64,000 nt of DNA from positions 3,100,001 to 3,164,000 of the forward strand of contig NZ_NXNI01000001.1 in NCBI RefSeq assembly GCF_002494345.1. Direction: 5' to 3'. Source of the stretch: Natrinema ejinorense. Its GTDB lineage: Archaea; Halobacteriota; Halobacteria; Halobacteriales; Natrialbaceae. Below are positions 48,196 to 57,111 of this stretch, one piece after another. Both the position numbers and the translations under genes were made by a program. The notes under the pieces are model-generated. The model worked only from the letters and a program-made list of their open reading frames with translations. It made no database searches and had not been told where the DNA came from. The number at the start of each line of letters is the position of its first letter. Positions within the stretch are counted from its first letter, which is position 1.

Positions 48196-50103
48196 ATGAC
48201 TAAGCAGCCCGCCGCTTCGGTGCCACCCTCGACGGATGGAATCAGTGTCGGCTACGTCAGTGACGACCCGACAGCGACCGAGATTCCGGAGGCACTCGAG
48301 GGAGCCAACGACCGGCTCACAGTCGAATCGATCAGCGACGACACAGCCCTCGAGCGCGTCCGGACGAATCGAATCGAGTGCCTCGTCGGTCGGACCACGG
48401 CCGACGATCCCCATCGGTATCCGTTGCTGGACCGCGTTCGCGAGGAAGATCCGCGGCTCCCCGTCTTCCTCGTCACCGACGGCTGGGACGAGGCCGCTGC
48501 CAGCGCCGCACTCGAGGCCGGAGCGACCGGGTGTCTGGCCGAATCGAGCGCCGTTCACGGGACCCGACTCGCGACGCGAATCGAACGGGCGGTCGAGCAG
48601 ATAACTCGAGGGAACGAACGCGAGGCCACGCTCGAGCGAATCACCGGTGCCTTCGTCTCGATCGACGCCGACTGGGAGTACACCTACGTCAACGAACAGG
48701 CCAGCGACCTGCTCGAACGGCCACGGGACGCACTCATCGGAGCATCGGTACAGTCGGTGTTTCCGGAGATCGTCGACAGCGAGATCGAGCACCAACTCGA
48801 GACCGCCCTCGAGGAGCAACTGCCAGTCACGTTCACCGAGTATTTCACACCCCTCGAACGCTGGCTGGAGATCCGAGCCTACCCCTCCGAAGACGGCCTC
48901 TCGATCTTCTTTACCGACGTCACCGACCGAATTCGAGCCGAAGCGGAACTCGAGGCGAACGTCGCCGCACTACAGACGCTCTACGACGTCTCGACCAGAA
49001 CCGACGCCTCGCTCGACGAGAAGCTCCCGGCCCTGCTCGACCTCGGCTGTGACTACCTCGAGCTTCCCGACGGGTTCCTGACCAGGATCAACCTCGACGA
49101 GCGGACACAGACGGTCGTCGAATCGCGGAGCGATCATCCGCTGCTTCAGGCCGGCGAATCCTGCCCGCTCGCGGAGGCCTACTGCCGGAAGACGATCAAG
49201 ACCCACGAACTCGTCACCGTCGCGAACGCGCCCGACGAGGGTTGGACCGGCGATCCGGCCTACGAGCTGTTCGAGCTCGGGAGCTACGTCGGCGCGAAGG
49301 TGACCGTCGACGGCGCCATCTGGGGGACCCTCTGTTTCGCCTCGAGGGAACCTCGCGGCGGGAGCGGCTTCTCCGAGGCCGAGCGGTCGCTGGTCAAACT
49401 GATGGCCAAGTGGGTCAGCTACGAGACCGAGCGCGAACAGTCCCGTGAGACGCTCGAGCGCCAGAACGACCGGTTACAGGCGTTCACCAGCGTCGTCTCC
49501 CACGACCTGCGGAACCCGTTGAACGTCGCACAGGGCTCGCTGACACTGGCACGGGAGGGCGATCGGTCGCAACTGGCGGAGTGTGAAGCGGCACTCGAGC
49601 GGATGGAACAGCTGATCGACGAACTCCTGTCGCTGGCCGAGCAGGGGGCGACGACCGCCGACCTCGAGCCGGTGTCGGTCCAGGACTGCGCGACGAAGGC
49701 CTGGTCGATGGTCGACACCGGCGACGCCGCCCTCGACCTCGAGGCAGCGCCCTGGATTCGGGCCGATCCCGACCGGCTCCAACAGTTGCTCGAGAACCTG
49801 TTCCGGAACGCGCTCGATCACGGCGTCCCCGAAGACGGGACCAGCGCCGAGCTAGCGGTCTCGGTCGGCACCTGCGAGAACGGGTTCTACGTCGCCGACA
49901 CCGGAGCAGGGATTCCCGACGACGTCCGCGAGACGATCTTCGACATCGGCGTGACGACCGACGAGGACGGTACCGGGTTCGGTCTCGGCATCGTCGAACG
50001 GGTCGCCGACGCCCACGACTGGGATCTCGAGGCGACGGCGAGCGAGGCGGGGGGCGCTCGCTTCGAACTGACCGGCGTCGCCCGGTCACACGACGGACGC
50101 TGA
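48196..50103 (+). CDS. Soluble sensor histidine kinase (REC-like, PAS, GAF, HisKA, HATPase)
   Basis: 635 residues without membrane helices. In order: a receiver-like N-terminal domain (about 10-135, lacking an obvious phospho-acceptor Asp in a DD..D setting), a PAS domain (about 145-255; DWEYTYVNEQASDLL), a GAF domain (about 260-410), HisKA with the phospho-histidine in VVSHDLRNPLN, and HATPase_c with N box NLFRNALDHG, G1 DTGAGIP and G2 GTGFGLGI. ATG 48196 is downstream of a TTTATTA at about 48148. No response regulator gene is adjacent. The signal is unknown. Confidence 0.9.
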   Translation: MTKQPAASVPPSTDGISVGYVSDDPTATEIPEALEGANDRLTVESISDDTALERVRTNRIECLVGRTTADDPHRYPLLDRVREEDPRLPVFLVTDGWDEAAASAALEAGATGCLAESSAVHGTRLATRIERAVEQITRGNEREATLERITGAFVSIDADWEYTYVNEQASDLLERPRDALIGASVQSVFPEIVDSEIEHQLETALEEQLPVTFTEYFTPLERWLEIRAYPSEDGLSIFFTDVTDRIRAEAELEANVAALQTLYDVSTRTDASLDEKLPALLDLGCDYLELPDGFLTRINLDERTQTVVESRSDHPLLQAGESCPLAEAYCRKTIKTHELVTVANAPDEGWTGDPAYELFELGSYVGAKVTVDGAIWGTLCFASREPRGGSGFSEAERSLVKLMAKWVSYETEREQSRETLERQNDRLQAFTSVVSHDLRNPLNVAQGSLTLAREGDRSQLAECEAALERMEQLIDELLSLAEQGATTADLEPVSVQDCATKAWSMVDTGDAALDLEAAPWIRADPDRLQQLLENLFRNALDHGVPEDGTSAELAVSVGTCENGFYVADTGAGIPDDVRETIFDIGVTTDEDGTGFGLGIVERVADAHDWDLEATASEAGGARFELTGVARSHDGR

Positions 50104-50169
50104 GGGGACACGCCCAGCCCCCGATCTCGTGGCGCGAACTTTTTCACCGCACCCTCCATACCCCCGGCC

Positions 50170-50787
50170 ATGTCACTGACTGCGGGCGTCGTCGCGGTCC
50201 AAGGCGACGTCGAGGAACACGCGGCCGCCATCGAACGCGCCGCCCAGGCCCACGGCCGCGAGGTCACGGTCCGCGAGATCCGCGATGCCGGGATCGTCCC
50301 CGACTGCGACCTGCTGGCGATGCCCGGCGGCGAATCGACGACCATCTCCAGGCTGGTCCACAGCGAGGGGATCGCCCCCGAGATTCGGGATCACGTCGCC
50401 GCCGGCAAACCGCTTCTCGCGACCTGTGCCGGCCTGATCGTCGCCTCGAGCGATGCCGGCGACGACCGGGTCGACGAACTCGAAGTGCTCGACGTGAGCG
50501 TCGAGCGCAACGCCTTCGGCCGGCAGAAGGACAGTTTCGAAGCACCGCTCGCGGTCGACGGGCTCGCGGACCCCTACCCCGCAGTGTTCATTCGTGCGCC
50601 CGCCATCGACGCGGTCGGCGACGCCGACGTACTGGCGTCGTGGGACGGCCGCCCGGTCGCGGTCCGTGACGGCTCGGTCGTTGGCACCTCGTTTCACCCC
50701 GAACTGACTGCCGACAGTCGGATTCACGGCCTGGCTTTCTTCGAAAACGAGGCCGCAGCGGTACCAACGCTCGAGGACGCGCGGTAG
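50170..50787 (+). CDS. pdxT: Pyridoxal 5'-phosphate synthase glutaminase subunit
   Basis: 205 residues. A triad glutaminase: GGESTTISRL substrate loop, nucleophile in LATCAGLIV, and the His-x-Glu in GTSFHPELT. It supplies ammonia to PdxS for PLP formation. pdxS is not in the window, so the two subunits are encoded at separate loci. The close ATG at 50170 follows CTTTTTCAC by about 28 bp. Confidence 0.94.
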   Translation: MSLTAGVVAVQGDVEEHAAAIERAAQAHGREVTVREIRDAGIVPDCDLLAMPGGESTTISRLVHSEGIAPEIRDHVAAGKPLLATCAGLIVASSDAGDDRVDELEVLDVSVERNAFGRQKDSFEAPLAVDGLADPYPAVFIRAPAIDAVGDADVLASWDGRPVAVRDGSVVGTSFHPELTADSRIHGLAFFENEAAAVPTLEDAR

Positions 50788-50833
50788 TCGGCCCGACGTG
50801 TACAGGAGACGAGTGGGGCGAGGCGGGCGACTG

Positions 50834-50840
50834 TTTTATA
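50834..50840 (+). promoter_or_regulatory. TATA box for the acetamidase-family gene
   Basis: TTTTATA predicts transcription from about 50863, which excludes the in-frame ATG at 50851 and supports ATG 50866. Confidence 0.6.
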
Positions 50841-50865
50841 CCGGCACGCGATGTGCTGCAGGAAC

Positions 50866-51846
50866 ATGTCGAGCGGACACGACGCCTCAGCGTACGAGAT
50901 AGCTGCCGACGACGAGACGATTCACAGCGCGTGGGATAACGACCTCGAGCCAGTGCGGACGATCGAGCCCGGCGATGTCGTCCGCTTCACCTGTCGGGAC
51001 TCGACGGGCGGACAGCTCGGCCCCGACTCGACGGTCACCGATGTCGCCGACCTCGACATCGACCGGGTCCACACGCTGACCGGTCCCGTCGCGATCGACG
51101 GTGCCCGCCCGGGCGACGTCCTCGAAATCGAACTGCTCGAGGTCGACCACCGGGGCTGGGGGTTCACGTTGATCCTCCCGAGCGAGGCGGAACTCGGGCT
51201 CTTAGCTGACGAATTCCCGGATCCGGCACTGTACGTCTGGGAGTTCGACGGTGACGTCGCTCGGTTCGCGAACGACATCGAGGTCCCGCTCGATCCGTTT
51301 CCCGGCGTTCTCGGCGTCGCACCCGCCGAGGACGGCACCCACGAGACGTTCCCGCCGCGGTCGGTCGGGGGAAACATGGACGTCAAACAACTCACGGCGG
51401 GCTCGACGCTGTACCTCCCCGTCGCGGTCGACGATGCCCTGTTCAGCGTCGGCGATGGACACGCTGCCCAGGGGGACGGCGAAGTCTGCGGGACCGGAAT
51501 CGAGGCTCCGATGGACGTCACCTGTCGGTTCGACCTCCGGTCGGACCTGTCGATCGACCAGCCCCAGTTCGAGACCTCGGGACCGTTCACCTCGAGCGGC
51601 CGGGACGAGCCGATGTACGGGACGACGGGGATCGCGGACGACCTGCAGGAGGCCGCCAGAGCCGCCGTCCGGCAGATGATCGACCACCTCGAGACCGAAC
51701 GCGACCTCGAGCGCAACGAGGCCTACATGCTGTGCTCGGTGGCCGTCGACCTGAAGATCAACGAGGTGGTCAACGCCCCGAACTGGGTCGTCTCCGCGTA
51801 CCTTCCGGAAGGGATCTTCTCCGAGGACCGCCGCCGGTCAGCGTGA
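50866..51846 (+). CDS. Acetamidase/formamidase family amidohydrolase
   Basis: 326 residues. Family landmarks: IEPGDVVRFTCRDSTGGQL, TGPVAIDGARPGDVLEIELLEV, GNMDVKQLTAGSTLYLPV with metal-ligand aspartate, and FSVGDGHAAQGDGEVCGTGIE. The family hydrolyses formamide, acetamide or small amides. The usual metal/acid residues seem intact. The ammonia-releasing role and actual substrate are inferred from the family. No signal peptide. Confidence 0.9.
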   Translation: MSSGHDASAYEIAADDETIHSAWDNDLEPVRTIEPGDVVRFTCRDSTGGQLGPDSTVTDVADLDIDRVHTLTGPVAIDGARPGDVLEIELLEVDHRGWGFTLILPSEAELGLLADEFPDPALYVWEFDGDVARFANDIEVPLDPFPGVLGVAPAEDGTHETFPPRSVGGNMDVKQLTAGSTLYLPVAVDDALFSVGDGHAAQGDGEVCGTGIEAPMDVTCRFDLRSDLSIDQPQFETSGPFTSSGRDEPMYGTTGIADDLQEAARAAVRQMIDHLETERDLERNEAYMLCSVAVDLKINEVVNAPNWVVSAYLPEGIFSEDRRRSA

Positions 51847-51862
51847 CGGCCGGTGGTATGCA

Positions 51863-51868
51863 TTTATC
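51863..51868 (+). promoter_or_regulatory. TATA box upstream of leader ORF and PAS/HTH gene
   Basis: TTTATC centred 25-26 bp before position 51891. Predicted transcription starts on the ATG of the leader ORF (51890) rather than at the regulator gene. Confidence 0.5.
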
Positions 51869-51889
51869 CGTCGGAGCCGTACCAACGAT

Positions 51890-51994
51890 ATGAGTCGGTA
51901 TCGACACTCGGAAAGAGCGAACGACCGATCCACTGAGACGCAAAGCGAGCGACTCGAGGCGGCTCCCCCGTGCCTCGGGCGGACGAGAGCGTGA
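51890..51994 (+). CDS. 34-residue leader ORF overlapping the regulator start
   Basis: ATG 51890 to TGA 51992-51994. The TGA overlaps the ATG of the next gene in the arrangement TGATG. The peptide is charged (MSRYRHSERANDRS...) and has no recognised domain. Because the only good TATA box predicts transcription from its first codon, ribosomes would read this ORF first and then restart at the regulator. An alternative is that it is the frame-shifted N-terminus of the regulator. Confidence 0.5.
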   Translation: MSRYRHSERANDRSTETQSERLEAAPPCLGRTRA

Positions 51995-53142
51995 TGACGG
52001 ACTCATCGGCGGGCGGATTTCGCGACGGTGATCCGGTCGAACGCGACTCGAACAAGAGCGAGTCACGGCGGCCGCTTCCGGCCGCCCTCGCGCGACGGTT
52101 CGTCGACGCGTGTCCGGTCAGCGCCATCCTAATCGATGCGACGGGCGAGATCGCCCACGCGACCGACCGCGCCGCGGAGACGCTTGGACTCGCGCGCGAG
52201 GAACTCGTCGGCCGACCGTACGATCCGTCCGAGTGGGGCCTTTACTACGACGACGAAACGCCCGTTCCCGTCGACGACCACCCCGTTACGCGCGTCTTCG
52301 AAACGGGCGAACCGGTCGTCGGGTTCGAACACTGGATCGAACGCCCGGACGGCGGCGAGCGGTGGTTCTCGAGCAACGCCGCGCCCCTGTTCGACGAGGA
52401 CGGCACCGTCGAGTACGTCGCCATCGCGTTCGAGGACGTGACCGCGCTGAAGCGAGACGAGAAGCGCCTGACCAGCGACCACGTCCGGCTGCTCGAGTTC
52501 CGTGCGGACGAATCGGCGGTCCCGCCCTCGCTGCGGGTCGAGGACGAACGGACGTGGATCGACATCGATTCCGTCGTCTCACTCCCCGACGGGACCACCG
52601 TCCAGTATATGGGGACGTCGGATCTCACCGCGAGCGACTTCGTCACCGTCACCGAAGAAGTGCCCCACTACCTCGATGCGCGGCTGCTCAGTTCGGTCGA
52701 CGGCTACAATCGCATCGAAGCCCACTCGGCATCCGAGACGGTCGCCCACGTGTTCTCCGCGCTCGGCGGTCGTCCCCGCGAGATCGTCATTGCGTCCGAC
52801 GAGGTCAGGTTCCGCGGCGAACTTCCCGGTGACGTGGATCACCGGCAGGCCGGGAACGAGATCCGGCGGTTCCACCCCGATGCCGAACTGGTCGCCGAGA
52901 AACTCGTCTACTCGCCCCAACTGCTGTACGACATCGTCGCGGACGCGCTCACCGACCGACAGCTGGCCGCGCTCGACGCCGCGTACTTCAGCGGCTACTT
53001 CGCCACGCCGCGGACCAGCACCGGCGACGAGTTGGCGGATCGGTTCGGCGTCACCCGCCAGACGTTCAACCAGCACCTCCGAAAGGCGGAGCAGATCGTC
53101 TTCCAGCACCTCTTCGAGAAGTCCGGCGCGGAGGGCCACTGA
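51994..53142 (+). CDS. PAS-HTH_10 (bacterio-opsin activator type) regulator
   Basis: 382 residues. A PAS domain (about 30-155: ACPVSAILIDATGEIAHATDRA, LVGRPYDPSEW, VAIAFEDVTALKRDE), a middle domain typical of bacterio-opsin activator proteins (about 165-300), and the HTH_10 at the C-terminus (LTDRQLAALDAAYFSGYF, ADRFGVTRQTFNQHLRKAEQ). A one-component sensor-regulator. Start unsure: ATG 51994 overlaps the leader ORF, while in-frame GTGs at 51970 and 51991 are alternatives. A HalOD1 gene follows 47 bp downstream. Confidence 0.88.
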   Translation: MTDSSAGGFRDGDPVERDSNKSESRRPLPAALARRFVDACPVSAILIDATGEIAHATDRAAETLGLAREELVGRPYDPSEWGLYYDDETPVPVDDHPVTRVFETGEPVVGFEHWIERPDGGERWFSSNAAPLFDEDGTVEYVAIAFEDVTALKRDEKRLTSDHVRLLEFRADESAVPPSLRVEDERTWIDIDSVVSLPDGTTVQYMGTSDLTASDFVTVTEEVPHYLDARLLSSVDGYNRIEAHSASETVAHVFSALGGRPREIVIASDEVRFRGELPGDVDHRQAGNEIRRFHPDAELVAEKLVYSPQLLYDIVADALTDRQLAALDAAYFSGYFATPRTSTGDELADRFGVTRQTFNQHLRKAEQIVFQHLFEKSGAEGH

Positions 53143-53189
53143 CTAGTCAGCGTCACCCCTTAGAACGACATCTGTGATACTAGATTTCA

Positions 53190-53501
53190 ATGAGTAACGA
53201 TACAGCCCGCTCCAGCCCTTCTCCGTCTCGACCGGCCAGTGATGACAGTTCGGAGTTTGACGGTCGACTCGACGACGGTTCCGACACGATCATCCTCGAG
53301 ATCGTCGAAACCGTGGCGGCCATGACGAACCAGGAACTCGTCGCGATGTCGCCCCTCTACGACACGATCGATCCCGAAGCGCTCACCGACCTCGTAACGT
53401 CCGCTCGAGACCAGTCCCTCGACGTTTCCTTTTCCTACGAAGGCTGTCGAGTGACCGTCTCGAACGACGACTGTGTCGTTATCGAAGCGACGGAGCGCTG
53501 A
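53190..53501 (+). CDS. HalOD1 output-domain protein
   Basis: 103 residues. The HalOD1 domain (about 32-100: TIILEIVETVAAMTNQEL, LYDTIDPEALTDLV, VSFSYEGCRVTVSNDDCVVIE) is a haloarchaeal output domain often found near or fused to signalling proteins; its activity is not known. The first 30 residues are disordered. It lies directly after the PAS/HTH_10 gene and is probably co-transcribed. Confidence 0.85.
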   Translation: MSNDTARSSPSPSRPASDDSSEFDGRLDDGSDTIILEIVETVAAMTNQELVAMSPLYDTIDPEALTDLVTSARDQSLDVSFSYEGCRVTVSNDDCVVIEATER

Positions 53502-53724
53502 ACGCGTCAGCACCCCGGCCCGACCCAGGCACCCAGCGGCTCGCACCCGCGCCTGCCCCGATTACTCGGCATGGCCGACGACAGTCACGCGGGACGTTTG
53601 CACTCCGGGAAGAGTGTCTCATGTTGGCTATCACGAGCAGGTTTGGGGAACCGGTCACGGAGCGAAGCGTCTTGATGGTCGTCCAGCCGACCTTATCACA
53701 CTCGTCGATATCGGTGTTGCCGGA

Positions 53725-54576
53725 TCAGTAGTAGATGTGGCCATCGATCTCGGCCTCGGTATCGAAGTACACCGGATACATCTCGATTACAGTATCGGGT
53801 TCGCGATCGAGATTCGCGACTCGTCCAACCGTTCGGTCGGGCTGGTCGTCCCGATGGTACATGTAGTACGGCTCGGAGATGTGGTCAGGTCCGAACTGGC
53901 GGAAGTACTCGGGAGATGAAACCTCCACCGGCTGGCTATCCGCGTCGTCACTCCCGTCGTTCCCGAGGAGTTCGCTGAGTTGATCGCCAAGCGTTCCAAA
54001 CACCCCGACCTCCTGCAATCGACCGATGACAGCCGTTGCGAAGTCATCGACACCATCGGCGATCTCCTCGTGATATCCACGGACATCCTCGAGTTCGATC
54101 GGACGATCGACCGTGTCATCGCCGTAGCTGCTGAATTGCTGGACGAGTGTGCCGAAGTGACGCTCGAATTCACCATCGTCCATCTCCCGAAGGGTCGCCA
54201 GCGTCGCGGCGATGCGGTCGGGATTCCGCCGCGGCGGGAGCGTGTCGGACTCGCGCTCGCGGTAGACGTGCCACTTGGCGTACTCTCGAGCCTGTGCGAC
54301 CATCTCGTCTGCTCGATTCGTCCGTTTTGGCGGGTCATCTGGGTAAGTCTCACCGGCTGGGGCCGTATGTTGGGCAGTTGCCGTCCCCCACTGAAGCGAC
54401 ATCGGCCCGGTAGGTTCGCCGGCCCAACGCTCGTCGGAATCCGGACCGTTGGGTTTCGACCCGGCGGATGGGCCGGACTGTCCGGTCACTCGCTGGAGCA
54501 GGTCCGTCGACGCTAGTTCCGTATCAGTCGTCCACTGGCCTGCTGCCGGACAGGGATTACTTACCACGGCTCCCAC
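53725..54576 (-). CDS. Unassigned eCIS-island protein P2, paralogue of P1
   Basis: 283 residues; I do not recognise a known family. Residues 1-90 are low-complexity and carry one LQR (27-29). Residues 96-154 (YAKWHVYRERESDTLPPRRNPDR..., ending near FGTLVQQF) match residues 60-119 of the upstream gene product, and LDREPDTVIEM (256-266) matches a second motif there. Beyond this second motif only 17 residues remain, compared with about 75 in P1, so P2 is C-terminally shorter. The GTG start (54576) overlaps the P1 stop by 16 bp; another GTG at 54567 is possible. It is the last gene of the DUF4157-P1-P2 unit. No signal peptide or membrane helix. Confidence 0.75.
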   Translation of the reverse strand: MGAVVSNPCPAAGQWTTDTELASTDLLQRVTGQSGPSAGSKPNGPDSDERWAGEPTGPMSLQWGTATAQHTAPAGETYPDDPPKRTNRADEMVAQAREYAKWHVYRERESDTLPPRRNPDRIAATLATLREMDDGEFERHFGTLVQQFSSYGDDTVDRPIELEDVRGYHEEIADGVDDFATAVIGRLQEVGVFGTLGDQLSELLGNDGSDDADSQPVEVSSPEYFRQFGPDHISEPYYMYHRDDQPDRTVGRVANLDREPDTVIEMYPVYFDTEAEIDGHIYY

Positions 54577-55460
54577 GACTGGATCGTCGCTTCACTGGAC
54601 CAGTACTCGTCGTACAGTGAACAGAACTTCTGACACTGGAACCCTTCGTAGGTTCCCCATCCCTGTGCCCGGAACGGAACGGGCGGTTTCACGCCCATGA
54701 GCAGGAACCGATCCCGGATTTGATAGGCCAGGTGCGAGACGACGTAGTGCTGGAACGAGTCGACGGACGCCGGATCGAACGCCATCAGTTCGATTCTCGC
54801 GTCTGGCTCGCGTTCGAGAGGCTGTTCACTCTCCGCGACCTGTTGGTTGCCCTGGCCGTCGTTGTGCAGGACGCGAATCCCGGAAATCGCCTCGATCTCG
54901 AAGTCCAGTACGTCCATCTCCCCGAACTGGAGTTCATCGAGTGCGTCGATCGCTGGCGACTCCGGATCGCCCTCGAAGCGCGCCATGAACTGTTCGAGGA
55001 CCGGCGGATCGAACTGAACAGGGTCTGGCTGGAGGTATAGGTCTTTCTGGTAGACGATTGCATCGTCTGGGTCGGCGTCCGGGAACGGGAGGTCAACCTC
55101 AGAGTCGTCATAGTGGGCTTGGAGTCGGGTTTCGAGGTTACCGAAGTGACTCTCGAAGGCGGTCGGGGATAGCTCGGCGACCGCTAGCAGTGCGGCCATC
55201 AAGCGGTCGGAATTCTCCCGCGGCGGCACCGTGTCGTAGCCTCGCTCGCGATAGACGTACCATCGGGCGTAGCGGCGCGTCTGGTCGACACGTTCGCATT
55301 CTTCGCGCGTTCGGAGTGCTGGGTTGTTCGCTATCTCGTCGCAACTGTGGTATTCGATTCCACTTGTGTTATGAACAGTAAGGTCGTGCTTTGCCCCCTT
55401 GTTATCTTCCACGTAGATCTTCAGGAACCCTTCACTTTCTCCTTCGATTTTCGCATTCAT
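54561..55460 (-). CDS. Unassigned eCIS-island protein P1, coupled to DUF4157
   Basis: 299 residues, no family recognised. The shared core is at residues 60-119 (YARWYVYRERGYDTVPPRENSDR...), with the second shared motif LEREPDARIEL at 215-225. A preceding N-terminal strand-rich part (EGFLKIYVEDNKGAKHDLTVHN) and a C-terminal 75 residues with two cysteines (FQCQKFC) and many aromatics (YDEYWSS, WEPW) are not found in P2. Its ATG overlaps the DUF4157 stop codon (TAATG), so translation is coupled. This suggests it binds, or is loaded with, the DUF4157 protein; that is inference. Confidence 0.78.
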   Translation of the reverse strand: MNAKIEGESEGFLKIYVEDNKGAKHDLTVHNTSGIEYHSCDEIANNPALRTREECERVDQTRRYARWYVYRERGYDTVPPRENSDRLMAALLAVAELSPTAFESHFGNLETRLQAHYDDSEVDLPFPDADPDDAIVYQKDLYLQPDPVQFDPPVLEQFMARFEGDPESPAIDALDELQFGEMDVLDFEIEAISGIRVLHNDGQGNQQVAESEQPLEREPDARIELMAFDPASVDSFQHYVVSHLAYQIRDRFLLMGVKPPVPFRAQGWGTYEGFQCQKFCSLYDEYWSSEATIQSWEPW

Positions 55461-57040
55461 TATTTCCCACCTCCTGGATAGGGATCCTCATTCTCCTCAA
55501 GCCACGTCCCTTCACGAATTTCCTGTTCGATCTGCGCCGCACGATCCTCTAGCGAGCCGTTGGTCTGCTTCCAGATGTCCTGCAGGTCGTCGAGGCTCGT
55601 AATCTCACCGCGGCGTGCCTGTGCGACAGTCTGAACACCACGCTTGTCGATATCTGTTGACGCGAGCTTCGATCCCTGGGTCGCCAAAAACAGCAGATTC
55701 GGCAGGGTGGTCCCGCCGAGAATCTTCTTGACGGTGCCCCAAGCCACGTTGTCCCAGCCGTCAGTCTCGACGTTACCGCGCAACGCCCGTCGCTGGTCCT
55801 CTGTCAGCGCCACGTCTTCGAGGTCGGCGTCGATACTGTTCTTGAGGTCTTTGACCTGGGATTTCAGATCGGCCATCGACTCCCACCGCTGAGCTAGTTC
55901 CTTGGCTACCGCATCCGGATTGGCCGACTGCTGAACTTCCTGTTTGATGTCGACCTTGGCCTGCTCGTCGTTCTTGTCGATGACTTCATCGGCGATCTCG
56001 TGGAGATGACCGATTTGGTTTCGGTTGTGTCGCTCTCGGACCTCGCTCAGTTCTCCATCCTCCAACTCTCCCTCGAACATCGCCAGCGCGTCGAACACCT
56101 TCGACTCCTCCAGTCGCTGAACGTGAACTTCAGTCTGTCCCAGCCGCTGGATTCCCAGTTCCTCACCTTCCATGACTCGCTGAGCGGTCTCCTCGGCCTC
56201 CCGCTCTAATTGCGGATTCGGGTCGATCTCGAGACCGACATTCTCCTGTGGCAGCATCGACACTGCGCCGCCAGTTTGCTGGCGCACGTGCGCTAACTCG
56301 TGGGCCAGTACGTGCTGGCCCTCCGGCGACGACGGATCGTACTCGCCGGCATTGAACGCGACGTGATTCCCGACGGTGAACGCTCGAGCGTTGATCTCAT
56401 CACACGCCTGTGCGGCTTTCGGGCCGGTGTGAATCCGCACGTCGCCCAGCGAGTCGCCCATGCGGTCTTCCACTGCCCGCTGAATGGACGTATCCAGCGA
56501 GCGACCGGGTGAGGAGATCACGTCCCGAACGCCCTCCGGAACCCGTGTCTCACCTGCCCTCCCCGTCTGTGCCCCACCTTCGGCGCTGCGCTGAAGTGCG
56601 CCGGAGGTGTCTCGACTCGAGTGGGTGCCGAGACGGGGACCGCTGGCTGTCCGAGACGCCCCCGTTCCGGTCGTCTCTTTGAGTCGCTGAACGCGCTCCG
56701 AAGCGCCCAATCCGCCGGTCGACTTCGGCCCGAGACTCGAGTCGGTCTGTTGTTTCGCGCGCTGGAGGCGTGCCGCACCATCCAGCGCCCCGATCGAGTC
56801 CGACGCGGTCTCCGACTGCGAGGAGTCGGCGTGTTCGTTCAGCCGCTGCACTCGCTTCGCCGTCGACCCCAGCGAGCCCAACGATGCGGGCATCCCCGCC
56901 GAGTCCGCCGTTGTCGTCCCCTCGTCGCTCGTCCGCTGTACCGACACGCTCGAGTCAGTGGACTGCTGGCGCTGCACCGAAGACCAGGAGTCGGTCTCCT
57001 CGTCGGACGAGCGCCCCGAACGCGAAGAATACCGTCCCAT
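55460..57040 (-). CDS. eCIS core-domain protein (DUF4157), second copy
   Basis: 526 residues. The DUF4157 domain (about 165-290) has HELAHVRQ with HExxH at 247-251. The first 160 residues are Ser/Thr/Gly-rich and contain regularly spaced [VLI]QR tripeptides (22, 34, 64, 92, 117, 149; then 186, 297 and 307). The C-terminal 215 residues are mostly helical and charged, without a toxin domain I can name. The N-terminus MGRYSSRS matches the paralogue at the left edge. It heads a minus-strand unit with P1 and P2, divergent from the second AAA+ ATPase. No sheath, tube or baseplate gene lies nearby. Confidence 0.87.
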   Translation of the reverse strand: MGRYSSRSGRSSDEETDSWSSVQRQQSTDSSVSVQRTSDEGTTTADSAGMPASLGSLGSTAKRVQRLNEHADSSQSETASDSIGALDGAARLQRAKQQTDSSLGPKSTGGLGASERVQRLKETTGTGASRTASGPRLGTHSSRDTSGALQRSAEGGAQTGRAGETRVPEGVRDVISSPGRSLDTSIQRAVEDRMGDSLGDVRIHTGPKAAQACDEINARAFTVGNHVAFNAGEYDPSSPEGQHVLAHELAHVRQQTGGAVSMLPQENVGLEIDPNPQLEREAEETAQRVMEGEELGIQRLGQTEVHVQRLEESKVFDALAMFEGELEDGELSEVRERHNRNQIGHLHEIADEVIDKNDEQAKVDIKQEVQQSANPDAVAKELAQRWESMADLKSQVKDLKNSIDADLEDVALTEDQRRALRGNVETDGWDNVAWGTVKKILGGTTLPNLLFLATQGSKLASTDIDKRGVQTVAQARRGEITSLDDLQDIWKQTNGSLEDRAAQIEQEIREGTWLEENEDPYPGGGK

Positions 57041-57079
57041 CGCTGTGATACGTCCGTGGTTTCGGTTCCGCAGTGATAG

Positions 57080-57086
57080 TATTTAC
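57080..57086 (-). promoter_or_regulatory. TATA-like box for DUF4157 copy 2
   Basis: GTAAATA on the minus strand predicts transcription from about 57057, a leader of about 17 nt before ATG 57040. Confidence 0.45.
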
Positions 57087-57105
57087 TGTTATGCCACACG
57101 CTAAA

Positions 57106-57111
57106 TTTTAT
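57106..57111 (+). promoter_or_regulatory. TATA box for AAA+ ATPase copy 2
   Basis: TTTTAT predicts transcription from about 57135. This excludes the in-frame start at 57110 and supports ATG 57146, with an 11-nt leader, the same length as at the first DUF4157 gene. Confidence 0.5.
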
